From: Nomia melanderi | Taxonomy: Eukaryota; Arthropoda; Insecta; Hymenoptera; Halictidae | NCBI RefSeq assembly: GCF_051020985.1 | Contig: NC_134999.1 | Span: 5,146,001-5,210,000 of the forward strand | DNA length: 64,000 nt | Direction: 5' to 3' | Shown: positions 33,546-47,574 of the stretch, piece after piece | How the letters are laid out: each line of letters starts with the position of its first letter | Numbering within the stretch: position 1 is the stretch's first letter | Notes under the pieces: generated by a model | What the model was told of the DNA's origin: nothing | Database searches by the model: none | The model's input: the letters and a program-made list of their open reading frames with translations, nothing else | Position numbers and translations under genes: made by a program

Positions 33546-36500
33546 TAGTCTAAAGTCAATTTCGACCAAAAGTATCCCGAACTTCCAATGGGTCAGCCGG
33601 ATGTAGGCTTCGTCCCTATGAGACATCGTCGTGGAGTCCCATCACTGCTAAGTCAAATGGCTACCCCCGACCTTCCTGGCAATACTGCCCGACGGAATCC
33701 AAGTTTTGCACTTTGGAAACCTGGATTGTATAGTCTAAAGTCAATTTCGACCAAAAGTATCCCGACCTTCCCATCGGTCAGCCGGATGTAGCCTTGGAAC
33801 CTATGAGACCTCGTCCTGGAGTCCCATCACTGCTAAGTCAAATGACTACCCCCGACCTTCCTGGCAATTCTGCCCTGACGGAATGCAAGTTTTGCACTTT
33901 GGAAACCTGGATTGTATAGTCGAAAGTCAATTTCGACCAAAAGAATCCCGACCTTCCCATCGGTCAGGCGGATGTAGCCTTGGTCCCTATGAGACCTCGT
34001 CCTGGAGTCTCATCACAGCTAAGTCAAATGACTCCCCCGACCTTCCTGGCAATTCCGGCCGACGGAATCCAAGTTTTGCACTTTGGAAACCTGGATTGTA
34101 TAGTCGAAAGTCATTTTCGACCAAAAGTATCCCGACCTTCCCATCGGTCGGCCGGATGTAGCCTTGGTCCCTATGAGACCTCGTCCTGGAGTCTCATCAC
34201 AGCTAAGTCAAATGACTCCCCCGACCTTCCTGGCAATTCCGGCCGACGGAATCCAAGTTTTGCACTTTGGAAACCTGGATTGTATAGTCGAAAGTCATTT
34301 TCGACCAAAAGTATCCCGACCTTCCCATCGGTCGGCCGGATGTAGCCTTGGAACCTATGAGACCTCGTCCTGGAGTCCCATCACTACTAAGTCAAATGGC
34401 TACCCCCGACCTACGTGGCAATTCTGCCCGACGGAATCCAAGTTTTGCACTTTGGAAACCTGGATTGTATAGTCTAAAGTCATTTTCGACCAAAAGTATC
34501 CAGACATGCCCATCGGTCAGCCGGATGTAGCTTTGGTCCCTATGAGACCTCGCCCAGGTGTCCAATCACTGCTAAGTCGAATGACTGCCCCCGACTTTCC
34601 TGGCAACTCTGGCCGGCGGAATCCAAGTTTTCCACTTTGGAAACCTAGATTGTTTAGTCTAAAGTCAATTTCGACCAAAAGTATCCCGACCTTCCCATCG
34701 GTCAGCCGGATGTAGCCTTGGAACCTATGAGACCTCGTCCTGTAGTCCCATCACTGCTAAGTCAAATGGCAACCCTCGACCTTGCTGGAAATTCTGCCCG
34801 ACGGAATCCAAGTTTTCCACTTTGGAAACCTGGCTTGTATAGTCTAAAGTTTATTTCGACCAAAAGTATTCCGACCTTCCCATCGGTCAGTCGGATGTAG
34901 CCTTTTTCCGTATGAGATCTCGCCCTGGTGTCCAATCACTGCTAAGTCAACTGGCTTCCCCCGACCTTCCGGGCAATTCCGGCCGACGGAATCCAAGTTT
35001 TCCACTTTGGAAACCTGGTTTGTATAGTCTAAAGTCAATTTCGACTAAAAGTATCCCGTCCCACCCATCGGTCAGCCGGATGTAGCCTTGGTCCCTATGA
35101 GACCTCGCCCTCGTGTCCAATCACTGCTAAGTCAAATGGCTACCCCCGACCTTCCTGGCAATTCTGGCCTACGGAATCCAAGTTTTCCACTTTGGAAACC
35201 TGTATTGTTTAGTCTAAAGCCAATTTCGACAAAAAGTATCCAGACCTGCCCATCGGTCAGCCGGATGTAGCCTTGGTCCCTATGAGACCTCGCCCTGGTG
35301 TCCAATCACTGCTAAGTCAAATGACTACCCCCGTCCTTCCTGGCAATTCCGCTCGACGGAGTCCAAGTTTTCCACTTTGGGCACCTGGTTTGTATAGTCA
35401 AAAGTCAATTTCGACCAAAAGTATCCTGAACTTCCCACGGGTCAGCCGGATGTAGGCTTCGTCCCTATGAGACATCGTCGTGGAGTCCAATCACTGCTAA
35501 GTCAAATTGCTACCCCCGACATTCCTGGCAATTCTGCCCGACGGAATCCAAGTTTTCCACTTTGGCAACCTCGTTTGTATAGTCTAAAGTCATTTTCGAC
35601 CAAAAGTATCCAGGCCTTCCCATCGGTCAGCCGGATGTAGCCTTGGTCCCTATGAGACCTCTCCCTGGTGTCCAATCACCGCTAAGTCGAATGGATTCCC
35701 CCGACCTTCCTGGCAATTTTGGCCGACGGAATCCAAGTTTTCCAATTTGGCAACCTGGTTTGTATAGTCTAAAGTCATTTTCGACCAAAAGTATCCAGAC
35801 CTTCCCATCGGTCAGCCGGATGTTGCCTTGGTCCCTATGAGATCTCGTCCCGGAGTCCCATCACAGCTAAGTCAAATGGCTCCCCCGACGTTCCTTGCAA
35901 TTCCGGCCGACGGAATCCAAGTTTTCCACTTTGAAAACCTGGTTTGTATAGTCTAAAGTCAATTTCGACCAAAAGTATCCAGACCTTCCCATCGGTCAGC
36001 CGGATGTAGCCTTGGTCCCTATGAGACCTCGTTCTGGAGTCTAATTACTGCTAAGTCAAATGGCTTCCCCAGACCTTCCTGGCAATTCTGGCCGACGGAA
36101 TCCACGTTTTCCACTTTGACAACCTGGTTTGTATAGTGTAAAGTCATTTTCGACCAAAAGTATCCAGACCTTCCCATCGGTCAGCCGGATGTAGCCTTGG
36201 TCCCTATGAGAGATCGGCCTGGTATCGAATCACTGCTAAGTCAAATGACTACCCCCGACCTTCATGGCAATTCTGCCCGACGGAATCAAAGTTTTCCACT
36301 TTGGAAACCTGGTTTGTATAGTCTAAAGTCAATTTCGACTAAAAGTATCGCGAACTTCCCATCGGTCAGCCGGATGTAGCCTTGGAACCTGAGACCTCGT
36401 CCTGGAGTCCCATCACTGCTAAGTCAAATCACTACCCCCGACCTTCATGGCAATTCTGCCCGACGGAATCCAAGTTTTCCACTTTGGAAACCTGGATTGT

Positions 36501-39500
36501 ATAGTGTAAAGTCAATTTCGACCAAAAGTATCCCGACCTTCTCATCGGGCAGCCGGATGTAGCCTTGGTCCCTATGAGACCTCGTCCTGGAGTCCCATCA
36601 CAGCTAAGTCAAACGGCTCCCCCGAACTTCCTGGCAATTTCGGCCGACGGAATCAACGTTTTCCACTTTGGAAACCTGGTTTGTATAGTCTACAGTCAAT
36701 TTCGAGCAAAAGTATCCCGACCTTCCCATCGGTCAGCCGGATCTAGCCTTGGTCCCTATGAGTCCTCGTCCTGGAGTCCCATCACTGCTAAACCAAATGG
36801 CTTCCCCCGACCTTCCTGGCAATTCCGGCCGACGGAATCCAAGTTTTCCACTTTGGCAACCTGGTTTGTATAGTCTAAAGTCATTTTCGACCAAAAGTAT
36901 CCAGACCTTCCCATCTGTCAGCCGGATGTAGCCTTCGTCCCTATGAGTCCTCGCCCTGGTGTCCAATCACTGCTAAGTCAAATGGCTACCCCCGACCTTC
37001 CTGGCAATTCTGCCCGACGGAATCCAAGTTTCGCACTTTGGAAACCTGGTTTGTATAGTCTAAAGTCATTTCCGACCAAAATTATCCAGACCTTCCCATC
37101 GGTCAGCCGTATGTAGCCTTGGTCCCTATCAGATCTCGTTCTGGAGTCCCATCACTGCTAAGTCAAATGGCTACCCGCGACCTTCCTGGCAATTCTGGCC
37201 GACGGAATCCAAGTTTTCCGCTTTGGAAACCTGGTTTGTATAGTCTAAAGTCAATTTCGACCAAAAGTATCCAGACCTTCCCATCTGTCAGCCGGATGTA
37301 GCCTTCGTCCCTATGAGACCTCGTCCTGGAGTCCCATCACAGCTAAGTCAAATGGCTTCCCCCGACCTTCCTGGCAATTCTGCCCGACGGTGTCCAAGTT
37401 TTCCACTTTGGAAACCTGGTTTGGATAGTCTAAAGTCAATTTCGACTAAAACTATCCCGAACTTCCCATCGGTCAGCCGGATGTAGCCTCGTAACCTGAG
37501 ACCTCGTCCTGGAGTCCCATCACTGCTAAGTCAAATGACTACCCCCGACATTCCTGCCAATTCTGCCCGACGGAGTCCAAGATTTCCACTTTGGAAACCT
37601 GGGTTGTATAGTCTAAATTCAATTTCGACCAAAAGTATCCCGACCTTCCCATCGGTCAGCCGGATGTAGCCTTGGAACCTATGAGACCTCGTCCTGGAGT
37701 CCCATCACTGCTAAGTCAAATGGCTACACCCGACCTTCCTGGCAATTCTGGTCGACGGAATCCAAGTTTTCCACTTTGGAAACGTGGATTGTTTAGTCTA
37801 AAGTCAATTTCGAGCAAAAGTATCCCGACCTTCCCATGGGTCAGGCGGATGTAGCCTTCGTCCCTATGAGACATCGTCCTGGAGTCCCATCACTGCTAAG
37901 TCAAATGGCTACCTCCGACCTACCTGGCAATTTCGGCCGACGGAATCAAAGTTTTCCACTTTGGAAACCTGGTTTGTATAGTCTAAAGTCAATTTCGAGC
38001 AAAAGTATCCCGACCTTCCCATCGGTCAGCCGTATGTAGCATTCGTCCCTATCAGATCTCGTTCTGGAGTCCCATCACTGCTAAGTCAAATGGCTACCCC
38101 CGACCTTCCTGGCAATTCTGGCCGACGGAATCCAAGTTTTCCGCTTTGGAATCCTGGTTTGTATAGTCTAAAGTCAATTTCGACCAAAAGTATCCAGACC
38201 TTCCCATCTGTCAGCCGGATGTAGCCTTCGTCCCTATGAGACCTCGTCCTGGAGTCCCATCACAGCTAAGTTAAATGGCTTCCCCCGACCTTCCTGGCAA
38301 TTCTGCCCGACGGTGTCCAAGTTTTACACTTTGGAAACCTGGTTTGGATAGTCTAAAGTCAATTTCGACTAAAACTATCCCGAACTTCCCATCGGTCAGC
38401 CGGATGTAGCCTCGTAACCTGAGACCTCGTCCTGGAGTCCCATCACTGCTAAGTCAAATGACTACCCCCGACATTCCTGCCAATTCTGCCCGACGGAGTC
38501 CAAGATTTCCACTTTGGAAACCTGGTTTGTATAGTCTACATTCAATTTCGACCAAAAGTATCCCGACCTTCCCATCGGTCAGCCGGATGTAGCCTTGGAA
38601 CCTATGAGACCTCGTCCTGGAGTCCCATCACTGCTAAGTCAAATCACTACCCCCGACCTTCCTCGCAATTCTGCCGACGGAAACCAAGTTTTCCCCTTTG
38701 GAAACCTGGTTTGTATAGTCTAAAGTCAATTTCGACCAAAAGTATCCCGACCTTCCCATCGGTCAGTCGGATGTAGCCTTCGTCCCTATGAGACATAGTC
38801 CTGGAGTCCCATCACTGCTAAGTCAAATGGCTACCCCCGACCTTCCTGGCAATTCTGCCCGACGGAATCCAAGTTTTCCACTTTGGAAACCTGGATTGTA
38901 TAGTCTAAAGTCAAATTCGAGCAAAAGTATCCCGACCTTCCCTTCGGTCAGCCGGCGGTAGCCTTGCTCCCTATGAGACATCGTCCTGGAGTCCCATCAC
39001 TGCTAAGTCAAATGGCTACCCCCGAACTTCCTGGCAATTCTAACCGACGGAATCCTAGTTTTGCACTTTGGAAACCTGGTTAGTTTAGTCTAAAGTCAAT
39101 TTCGACCAAAAGTATCCCGACCTTCCCATCGGTCAGCCGGATGTAGCCTTGGTCAAAATGAGACCTCGTCCCGGAGTCCCATCACAGCTAAGTCAAATGG
39201 CTCCCCCGACCTTCCTCGCAATTCCGGCCGACGGAATCCAAGTTTTCCACTTTGAAAACCTGGTTTGTATAGTCTAAAGTCAATTTCGACCAAAAGTGTC
39301 CCGACCTTCCCATCGGTCAGCCGGATGTAGCCTTCGTCCATATGAGACATCGTCCAGGAGTCCCAAAGCTGCTAAGTCAAATGGCTACCCCCGACCTTCG
39401 TGGCAATTCTGACCGACGGAATCCAAGTTTTCCACTTTGGAAGCCTGGTTTGGATAGTCTAAAGTCAATTTCGACTAAAACTATCCCGAACTTCCCATCG

Positions 39501-39606
39501 GTCAGCCGGATGTAGCCTCGTAACCTGAGACCTCGTCCTGGAGTCCCATCACTGCTAAGTCAAATGACTACCCCCGACATTCCTGCCAATTCTGCCCGAC
39601 GGAGTC
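33546..39606 (+). repeat. 6,092-bp 33-mer HOR, tandem unit 1
   Basis: Matches 39638-45698 at a constant offset of 6,092 bp (33 monomers averaging 184.6 bp). Reading along both, I noticed about a dozen substitutions, for example near 34571, 35742, 36031, 36213, 36743, 37951 and 38042, so the two are roughly 99.8% alike. The unit holds, in order, Q (to about 36300), R (about 36300-38145) and a shortened P (from about 38146). Confidence 0.87.
36300..38145 (+). repeat. R segment (10 monomers), optional part of the HOR
   Basis: About 1,846 bp present here and at 42392-44237 but missing between Q and P in copy 2 (junction near 29840). Part of it (about 36931-37330) also matches 22353-22752 at offset 14,578 bp, so the left end of domain IV starts inside R-type sequence. 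Marks are TTTCGCACTTTGG (37030), CAAAATTATCCAGACC (37076), CTATCAGATCTCGTTC (37126) and GGGTCAGGCGG (37838). Confidence 0.78.
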
Positions 39607-39667
39607 CTAGTTTTGCACTTTGGAAACCTGGTTAGTTTAGTCTAAAGTCAATTTCGACCAAAAGTAT
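39607..39667 (+). repeat. Patch at the junction of the two 6.09-kb units
   Basis: At the boundary the sequence reads CCTAGTTTTGCACTTTGG and then GGTTAGTTTAGTC. Neither the left unit's continuation (AAGATTTCCACTTTGG near 45699) nor the right unit's expected left flank (GGATTGTATAGTC near 33540) has this. It matches another monomer of the same HOR at about 39054-39100, 553 bp (3 monomers) upstream. The junction is therefore a mosaic of at least three sources. Confidence 0.72.
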
Positions 39668-42600
39668 CCCGAACTTCCAATGGGTCAGCCGGATGTAGGC
39701 TTCGTCCCTATGAGACATCGTCGTGGAGTCCCATCACTGCTAAGTCAAATGGCTACCCCCGACCTTCCTGGCAATACTGCCCGACGGAATCCAAGTTTTG
39801 CACTTTGGAAACCTGGATTGTATAGTCTAAAGTCAATTTCGACCAAAAGTATCCCGACCTTCCCATCGGTCAGCCGGATGTAGCCTTGGAACCTATGAGA
39901 CCTCGTCCTGGAGTCCCATCACTGCTAAGTCAAATGACTACCCCCGACCTTCCTGGCAATTCTGCCCTGACGGAATGCAAGTTTTGCACTTTGGAAACCT
40001 GGATTGTATAGTCGAAAGTCAATTTCGACCAAAAGAATCCCGACCTTCCCATCGGTCAGGCGGATGTAGCCTTGGTCCCTATGAGACCTCGTCCTGGAGT
40101 CTCATCACAGCTAAGTCAAATGACTCCCCCGACCTTCCTGGCAATTCCGGCCGACGGAATCCAAGTTTTGCACTTTGGAAACCTGGATTGTATAGTCGAA
40201 AGTCATTTTCGACCAAAAGCATCCCGACCTTCCCATCGGTCGGCCGGATGTAGCCTTGGTCCCTATGAGACCTCGTCCTGGAGTCTCATCACAGCTAAGT
40301 CAAATGACTCCCCCGACCTTCCTGGCAATTCCGGCCGACGGAATCCAAGTTTTGCACTTTGGAAACCTGGATTGTATAGTCGAAAGTCATTTTCGACCAA
40401 AAGTATCCCGACCTTCCCATCGGTCGGCCGGATGTAGCCTTGGAACCTATGAGACCTCGTCCTGGAGTCCCATCACTACTAAGTCAAATGGCTACCCCCG
40501 ACCTACGTGGCAATTCTGCCCGACGGAATCCAAGTTTTGCACTTTGGAAACCTGGATTGTATAGTCTAAAGTCATTTTCGACCAAAAGTATCCAGACATG
40601 CCCATCGGTCAGCCGGATGTAGCTTTGGTCCCTATGAGACCTCGCCCAGGTGTCCAACCACTGCTAAGTCGAATGACTGCCCCCGACTTTCCTGGCAACT
40701 CTGGCCGGCGGAATCCAAGTTTTCCACTTTGGAAACCTAGATTGTTTAGTCTAAAGTCAATTTCGACCAAAAGTATCCCGACCTTCCCATCGGTCAGCCG
40801 GATGTAGCCTTGGAACCTATGAGACCTCGTCCTGTAGTCCCATCACTGCTAAGTCAAATGGCAACCCTCGACCTTGCTGGAAATTCTGCCCGACGGAATC
40901 CAAGTTTTCCACTTTGGAAACCTGGCTTGTATAGTCTAAAGTTTATTTCGACCAAAAGTATTCCGACCTTCCCATCGGTCAGTCGGATGTAGCCTTTTTC
41001 CGTATGAGATCTCGCCCTGGTGTCCAATCACTGCTAAGTCAACTGGCTTCCCCCGACCTTCCGGGCAATTCCGGCCGACGGAATCCAAGTTTTCCACTTT
41101 GGAAACCTGGTTTGTATAGTCTAAAGTCAATTTCGACTAAAAGTATCCCGTCCCACCCATCGGTCAGCCGGATGTAGCCTTGGTCCCTATGAGACCTCGC
41201 CCTCGTGTCCAATCACTGCTAAGTCAAATGGCTACCCCCGACCTTCCTGGCAATTCTGGCCTACGGAATCCAAGTTTTCCACTTTGGAAACCTGTATTGT
41301 TTAGTCTAAAGCCAATTTCGACAAAAAGTATCCAGACCTGCCCATCGGTCAGCCGGATGTAGCCTTGGTCCCTATGAGACCTCGCCCTGGTGTCCAATCA
41401 CTGCTAAGTCAAATGACTACCCCCGTCCTTCCTGGCAATTCCGCTCGACGGAGTCCAAGTTTTCCACTTTGGGCACCTGGTTTGTATAGTCAAAAGTCAA
41501 TTTCGACCAAAAGTATCCTGAACTTCCCACGGGTCAGCCGGATGTAGGCTTCGTCCCTATGAGACATCGTCGTGGAGTCCAATCACTGCTAAGTCAAATT
41601 GCTACCCCCGACATTCCTGGCAATTCTGCCCGACGGAATCCAAGTTTTCCACTTTGGCAACCTCGTTTGTATAGTCTAAAGTCATTTTCGACCAAAAGTA
41701 TCCAGGCCTTCCCATCGGTCAGCCGGATGTAGCCTTGGTCCCTATGAGACCTCTCCCTGGTGTCCAATCACCGCTAAGTCGAATGGATTCCCCCGACCTT
41801 CCTGGCAATTTTGGCCGACGGAATCCAAGTTTTCCACTTTGGCAACCTGGTTTGTATAGTCTAAAGTCATTTTCGACCAAAAGTATCCAGACCTTCCCAT
41901 CGGTCAGCCGGATGTTGCCTTGGTCCCTATGAGATCTCGTCCCGGAGTCCCATCACAGCTAAGTCAAATGGCTCCCCCGACGTTCCTTGCAATTCCGGCC
42001 GACGGAATCCAAGTTTTCCACTTTGAAAACCTGGTTTGTATAGTCTAAAGTCAATTTCGACCAAAAGTATCCAGACCTTCCCATCGGTCAGCCGGATGTA
42101 GCCTTGGTCCCTATGAGACCTCGTCCTGGAGTCTAATTACTGCTAAGTCAAATGGCTTCCCCAGACCTTCCTGGCAATTCTGGCCGACGGAATCCACGTT
42201 TTCCACTTTGACAACCTGGTTTGTATAGTGTAAAGTCATTTTCGACCAAAAGTATCCAGACCTTCCCATCGGTCAGCCGGATGTAGCCTTGGTCCCTATG
42301 AGAGCTCGGCCTGGTATCGAATCACTGCTAAGTCAAATGACTACCCCCGACCTTCATGGCAATTCTGCCCGACGGAATCAAAGTTTTCCACTTTGGAAAC
42401 CTGGTTTGTATAGTCTAAAGTCAATTTCGACTAAAAGTATCGCGAACTTCCCATCGGTCAGCCGGATGTAGCCTTGGAACCTGAGACCTCGTCCTGGAGT
42501 CCCATCACTGCTAAGTCAAATCACTACCCCCGACCTTCATGGCAATTCTGCCCGACGGAATCCAAGTTTTCCACTTTGGAAACCTGGATTGTATAGTGTA

Positions 42601-45600
42601 AAGTCAATTTCGACCAAAAGTATCCCGACCTTCTCATCGGGCAGCCGGATGTAGCCTTGGTCCCTATGAGACCTCGTCCTGGAGTCCCATCACAGCTAAG
42701 TCAAACGGCTCCCCCGAATTTCCTGGCAATTTCGGCCGACGGAATCAACGTTTTCCACTTTGGAAACCTGGTTTGTATAGTCTACAGTCAATTTCGAGCA
42801 AAAGTATCCCGACCTTCCCATCGGTCAGCCGGATGTAGCCTTGGTCCCTATGAGTCCTCGTCCTGGAGTCCCATCACTGCTAAACCAAATGGCTTCCCCC
42901 GACCTTCCTGGCAATTCCGGCCGACGGAATCCAAGTTTTCCACTTTGGCAACCTGGTTTGTATAGTCTAAAGTCATTTTCGACCAAAAGTATCCAGACCT
43001 TCCCATCTGTCAGCCGGATGTAGCCTTCGTCCCTATGAGTCCTCGCCCTGGTGTCCAATCACTGCTAAGTCAAATGGCTACCCCCGACCTTCCTGGCAAT
43101 TCTGCCCGACGGAATCCAAGTTTCGCACTTTGGAAACCTGGTTTGTATAGTCTAAAGTCATTTCCGACCAAAATTATCCAGACCTTCCCATCGGTCAGCC
43201 GTATGTAGCCTTGGTCCCTATCAGATCTCGTTCTGGAGTCCCATCACTGCTAAGTCAAATGGCTACCCGCGACCTTCCTGGCAATTCTGGCCGACGGAAT
43301 CCAAGTTTTCCGCTTTGGAAACCTGGTTTGTATAGTCTAAAGTCAATTTCGACCAAAAGTATCCAGACCTTCCCATCTGTCAGCCGGATGTAGCCTTCGT
43401 CCCTATGAGACCTCGTCCTGGAGTCCCATCACAGCTAAGTCAAATGGCTTCCCCCGACCTTCCTGGCAATTCTGCCCGACGGTGTCCAAGTTTTCCACTT
43501 TGGAAACCTGGTTTGGATAGTCTAAAGTCAATTTCGACTAAAACTATCCCGAACTTCCCATCGGTCAGCCGGATGTAGCCTCGTAACCTGAGACCTCGTC
43601 CTGGAGTCCCATCACTGCTAAGTCAAATGACTACCCCCGACATTCCTGCCAATTCTGCCCGACGGAGTCCAAGATTTCCACTTTGGAAACCTGGGTTGTA
43701 TAGTCTAAATTCAATTTCGACCAAAAGTATCCCGACCTTCCCATCGGTCAGCCGGATGTAGCCTTGGAACCTATGAGACCTCGTCCTGGAGTCCCATCAC
43801 TGCTAAGTCAAATGGCTACACCCGACCTTCCTGGCAATTCTGGTCGACGGAATCCAAGTTTTCCACTTTGGAAACGTGGATTGTTTAGTCTAAAGTCAAT
43901 TTCGAGCAAAAGTATCCCGACCTTCCCATGGGTCAGGCGGATGTAGCCTTCGTCCCTATGAGACATCGTCCTGGAGTCCCATCACTGCTAAGTCAAATGG
44001 CTACCTCCGACCTACCTGGCAATTTCGGCCGACGGAATCAAAGTTTTCCACTCTGGAAACCTGGTTTGTATAGTCTAAAGTCAATTTCGAGCAAAAGTAT
44101 CCCGACCTTCCCATCGGTCAGCCGTATGTAGCCTTCGTCCCTATCAGATCTCGTTCTGGAGTCCCATCACTGCTAAGTCAAATGGCTACCCCCGACCTTC
44201 CTGGCAATTCTGGCCGACGGAATCCAAGTTTTCCGCTTTGGAATCCTGGTTTGTATAGTCTAAAGTCAATTTCGACCAAAAGTATCCAGACCTTCCCATC
44301 TGTCAGCCGGATGTAGCCTTCGTCCCTATGAGACCTCGTCCTGGAGTCCCATCACAGCTAAGTTAAATGGCTTCCCCCGACCTTCCTGGCAATTCTACCC
44401 GACGGTGTCCAAGTTTTACACTTTGGAAACCTGGTTTGGATAGTCTAAAGTCAATTTCGACTAAAACTATCCCGAACTTCCCATCGGTCAGCCGGATGTA
44501 GCCTCGTAACCTGAGACCTCGTCCTGGAGTCCCATCACTGCTAAGTCAAATGACTACCCCCGACATTCCTGCCAATTCTGCCCGACGGAGTCCAAGATTT
44601 CCACTTTGGAAACCTGGTTTGTATAGTCTACATTCAATTTCGACCAAAAGTATCCCGACCTTCCCATCGGTCAGCCGGATGTAGCCTTGGAACCTATGAG
44701 ACCTCGTCCTGGAGTCCCATCACTGCTAAGTCAAATCACTACCCCCGACCTTCCTCGCAATTCTGCCGACGGAAACCAAGTTTTCCCCTTTGGAAACCTG
44801 GTTTGTATAGTCTAAAGTCAATTTCGACCAAAAGTATCCCGACCTTCCCATCGGTCAGTCGGATGTAGCCTTCGTCCCTATGAGACATAGTCCTGGAGTC
44901 CCATCACTGCTAAGTCAAATGGCTACACCCGACCTTCCTGGCAATTCTGCCCGACGGAATCCAAGTTTTCCACTTTGGAAACCTGGATTGTATAGTCTAA
45001 AGTCAAATTCGAGCAAAAGTATCCCGACCTTCCCTTCGGTCAGCCGGCGGTAGCCTTGCTCCCTATGAGACATCGTCCTGGAGTCCCATCACTGCTAAGT
45101 CAAATGGCTACCCCCGAACTTCCTGGCAATTCTAACCGACGGAATCCTAGTTTTGCACTTTGGAAACCTGGTTAGTTTAGTCTAAAGTCAATTTCGACCA
45201 AAAGTATCCCGACCTTCCCATCGGTCAGCCGGATGTAGCCTTGGTCAAAATGAGACCTCGTCCCGGAGTCCCATCACAGCTAAGTCAAATGGCTCCCCCG
45301 ACCTTCCTCGCAATTCCGGCCGACGGAATCCAAGTTTTCCACTTTGAAAACCTGGTTTGTATAGTCTAAAGTCAATTTCGACCAAAAGTGTCCCGACCTT
45401 CCCATCGGTCAGCCGGATGTAGCCTTCGTCCATATGAGACATCGTCCAGGAGTCCCAAAGCTGCTAAGTCAAATGGCTACCCCCGACCTTCGTGGCAATT
45501 CTGACCGACGGAATCCAAGTTTTCCACTTTGGAAGCCTGGTTTGGATAGTCTAAAGTCAATTTCGACTAAAACTATCCCGAACTTCCCATCGGTCAGCCG

Positions 45601-45698
45601 GATGTAGCCTCGTAACCTGAGACCTCGTCCTGGAGTCCCATCACTGCTAAGTCAAATGACTACCCCCGACATTCCTGCCAATTCTGCCCGACGGAGTC
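39638..45698 (+). repeat. 6,092-bp 33-mer HOR, tandem unit 2
   Basis: Second copy of 33546-39606 in direct tandem. Private changes include AAAAGCATCCC (40218), CCAACCACTGC (40656), CACTCTGG (44050), TTCTACCCGACGG (44395) and GGCTACACCCGACC (44924). After 45698 the sequence continues as the fuller P segment found in copy 1 of the domain, rather than joining directly to Q as at 39607. Confidence 0.87.
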
Positions 45699-47574
45699 CA
45701 AGATTTCCACTTTGGAAAACTGGTTTGTATAGTCTAAATTCAATTTCGACCAAAAGTATCCCGACCTTCCCATCGGTCAGCCGGATGTAGCCTTGGAACC
45801 TGTGAGACCTCGTCCTGGAGTCCCATCACTGCTAAGTCAAATCACTACCCCCGACCTTCCTGGCAATTCTGCCGGCGGAATCCAAGTTTTCCTCTTTGGA
45901 AACCTGGTTTGTATAGTCTAAAGTCAATTTCGAGCAAAAGTATCCCGACCTTCCCATCTGTCAGTCGGATGTAGCCTTCGTCCCTATGAGACATAGTCCC
46001 GGAGTCCCATCACTGCTAAGTCAAATGGCTACCCCCGACCTTCCTGGCAATTCTGCCCGACGGAATCCAAGTTTTGCACTTTGGAAACCTGGATTGTATA
46101 GTCTAAAGTCAATTTCGACCAAAAGTTTCCCGAACTTCACATCGGTCAGCCGGATGTAGCCTTGGTCCCTATGAGACCTCGCCCTGGTGTCCAATCACTG
46201 CTAAGTCAAATGGCTACCCCCGACCTTCCTGGCAATTCTGGTCGACGGAATCCAAGTTTTCCACTTTGGAAACGTGGATTGTTTAGTCTAAAGTCAATTT
46301 CGACCAAAAGTATCCCGAACTTCTCATCGGTCAGCCGGATGTAGCCTTGGTCCCTATGAGACCTCGTCCTGGAGTCCCATCACAGCTAAGTCAAACGGCT
46401 CCCCCGACCTTCCTGGCAATTTCGGCCGACGGAATCAAAGTTTTCCACTTTGGAAACCTGGTTTGTATAGTCTAAAGTCACTTTCGAGCAAAAGTATCCC
46501 GACCTTCCCATGGGTCAGGCGGATGTAGCCTTCGTCCCTATGAGACATCGTCCTGGAGTCCCATCACTGCTAAGTCAAATGGCTACCTCCGACCTACCTG
46601 GCAATTCTGCCGACGGAATCCACGTTTTGCACTTTGGAAACCTGGTTTGTTTAGTCTAAAGTCAATTTCGACCAAAAGTATCCCGACCTTCCCATCGGTC
46701 AGCCGGATGTAGCCTTGGTCCCTATGACACATCGTCCTGGAGTCCCATCACAGCTAAATCAAATGGCTACCCCCGACCATCCTGGCAATTCTGCCCGACG
46801 GCATCCAAGTTTTGCACTTTGGAAACCTGGATTGTATAGTCTAAAGTCAATTTCGACCAAAAGTATCCCGACCTTCCCATCGGTCAGCCGGATGTAGCCT
46901 TCGTCCATATGAGACATCGTCCAGGAGTCCCATCACAGCTAAGTCAAATGGCTACCCCCGACCTTCGTGGCAATTCTGACCGACGGAATCCAACTTTTCC
47001 ACTTTGGAAACCTGGTTTGGATAGTCTAAAGTCAATTTCGACTAAAACTATCCCGAACTTCCCATCGGTCAGCCGGATGTAGCCTCGTAACCTGAGACCT
47101 CGTCCTGGAGTCCCATCACTGCTAAGTCAAATGACTACCCCCGACATTCCTGCCAATTCTGCCCGACGGAGTCCAAGATTTCCACTTTGGAAACCTGGTT
47201 TGTATAGTCTAAATTCAATTTCGACCAAAAGTGTCCCGACCTTCCCATCGGTCAGGCGGATGTAGCCTTGGAACCTATGAGACCTCGTCCTGGACTCCCA
47301 TCACTGCTAAGTCAAATGGCTACCCCCGACCTTCCTGGCAATTCTGCCCGACGGCATCCAAGTTTTGCACTTTGGAAACCTGGATTGTATGGTCTAAAGT
47401 CAATTTCGAAAAAAAGTATCCCGACCTTCCCATCGGTCAGACGGATGTAGCCTTGGTCCCTATTAGACATCGTCCTGGAGTCCCATCACTGCTAAGTCAA
47501 ATGGCTACCCCCGACCTTCCTGGCAATTCTGCCCGACGGAATCCAAGTTTTGCACTTTGGAAACCTGGATTGTA
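45699..47574 (+). repeat. Domain IV HOR copy 4, rest of the P segment
   Basis: Matches 24106-25929 at offset 21,594 bp and, from about 45885, 31856-33495 at offset 14,029 bp. It contains the GACATAGTCCCGG unit (45990), the GGAAACGTGGATTG unit (46272), the CTATGACACATCG unit (46724) and the TTTCGAAAAAAAG unit (47404). Near 47575 it joins Q without the 1,290-bp mosaic seen in copy 1. Confidence 0.82.
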
